This document shows positions 63,426 to 64,000 of a DNA stretch of 64,000 nucleotides, one piece after another; position 1 is the first letter of the stretch, and every line of letters begins with the position of its first letter. A model generated the notes under the pieces. That model did not search any database. It was not told the origin of the DNA and saw only the letters and a program-made list of their open reading frames with translations. The DNA is from Microbacterium sp. Leaf159 (GTDB lineage Bacteria; Actinomycetota; Actinomycetes; Actinomycetales; Microbacteriaceae). The DNA is taken from assembly GCF_001423615.1 (NCBI RefSeq), contig NZ_LMOU01000002.1, forward strand, positions 431,857 through 495,856, given 5' to 3'. The position numbers and the translations under genes were made by a program.

Positions 63426-64000
63426 GTGGCTGGGAGTTCTCGCAAGACACCGACCATTCGGGACATCGCCCGAGTGAGCGGGGTGTCGGCGACCACGGTG
63501 AGCTTCGTGCTCAACGACACCGCGGGCCAGACGATCCCCCTCGGCACTCGCGATCGTGTCCGCAGCGCGGCGCAGGAGCTCGGGTATCCGACCACGCTCG
63601 CCCGCGCCCTGCGAGAGGGCACGACTCGCACGGTCGTCGTCGCCACCGGCGGACTCCCCCGGGGCACCGCTCTCGAGTCCTTTCTCGACGGCCTCGACAT
63701 CGAGCTCTCGAGCCGCGACCATTCCGTCGCCGTGCTCCGAGCGACCGGCGACGCCCTCGCCCGCACGATCGATGCGATCTCGCCTCGAGCCGTCATCGAC
63801 CTCGGCGCGATCTACGCCGGCGCCGAGAGCGACGGCCTCGACGGCGGATGGATCGACGGCCTCGCCTCGCACACGCTCACGCAGGCGGGCCATTTGGTGG
63901 GCTTCGGCCACTCGCGCATCGCCTTCGCCCGCCCCGCCGAGACCGTCGGCATATCTGCGATGATCGGCCTCCGGGAACGCCATCTCCGAGAGTCCGCTCG
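63426..64000 (+). CDS. LacI-family regulator (3' end outside window)
   Basis: The frame opens with GTG at 63426 and continues to the right edge. It encodes MAGSSRKTPTIRDIARVSGV and so on: the LacI HTH (TIRDIARVSGVSATTVSFVLN) and hinge (ELGYPTTLARALREG), then the start of the sugar-binding core domain. There are 191 full codons. No Shine-Dalgarno is visible and the start is set by the leaderless -10 TAAGCT. It should control itself and the divergent dehydrogenase pair through the palindrome at 63390-63411. Confidence 0.9.
   Translation, partial: MAGSSRKTPTIRDIARVSGVSATTVSFVLNDTAGQTIPLGTRDRVRSAAQELGYPTTLARALREGTTRTVVVATGGLPRGTALESFLDGLDIELSSRDHSVAVLRATGDALARTIDAISPRAVIDLGAIYAGAESDGLDGGWIDGLASHTLTQAGHLVGFGHSRIAFARPAETVGISAMIGLRERHLRESA

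Overview
The window is high-GC DNA from an actinobacterium. Gene order (S10, spc and str ribosomal clusters, an rpsN-less spc cluster, long actinobacterial membrane proteins), codon bias and protein sequences fit the Microbacteriaceae, most likely a Microbacterium species. The genus is inferred from protein resemblance, not from a search. No tRNA, rRNA, CRISPR array, insertion sequence or prophage was seen.

Layout. (1) Positions 1-14778, minus strand: the S10-spc cluster, read right to left as rpsJ-rplC-rplD-rplW-rplB-rpsS-rplV-rpsC-rplP-rpmC-rpsQ-rplN-rplX-rplE | rpsH-rplF-rplR-rpsE-rpmD-rplO | secY-adk-map, a DsbA-like thiol protein, then infA-rpmJ-rpsM-rpsK (rpsK runs off the left edge). 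Bars mark strong hairpins. rpsN is missing from its usual place between rplE and rpsH. (2) 14779-25339: a long leader with hairpins, a 70-aa protein, and a 3,038-aa repeat-built surface protein with a signal peptide and an LATTG sorting signal, all between the S10 and str clusters. (3) 25387-29773, minus strand: tuf, fusA, rpsG and rpsL, with hairpins between rpsG/fusA, fusA/tuf and after tuf, and a good promoter upstream of rpsL. (4) 29995-37119, minus strand: membrane proteins, including a coupled operon of a DUF2975-like protein, a small HTH protein and a 1,260-aa polytopic zinc-ribbon protein; also a 50-aa membrane protein. (5) 37182-40989: a maltose-type ABC importer (malE-malF-malG, no ATPase gene here) with two LacI-type operators, divergent from a YajQ-family gene. 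(6) 42099-56161: a GntR regulator, hydrolase, lipoprotein, FprA-type reductase, menaquinone genes (prenyl synthase, menG, menF, menD), a PPK2-family kinase, a second DsbA-like protein and a PQQ-type sugar dehydrogenase. (7) 56166-64000: a rhomboid-like/DUF2156 fusion, a DUF1254 protein, ArfB, an MFS exporter with a divergent TetR, and an alcohol dehydrogenase plus isochorismatase-fold pair with a divergent LacI regulator cut by the right edge.

How it works together. The left half is translation and secretion machinery, laid out as coupled minus-strand operons (many ATGA, GTGA, TAATG or TGATG junctions). The right half is smaller transcription units. At least thirteen genes there carry a TANNNT hexamer exactly six bases before the start codon, which places the transcription start on the start codon itself (leaderless mRNAs). 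This also fixes several otherwise uncertain starts. The most distinctive items are the giant surface protein lodged between two essential ribosomal operons, the rhomboid-like/DUF2156 fusion with a possible Ser-His dyad, and the coupled polytopic/HTH/DUF2975 operon.
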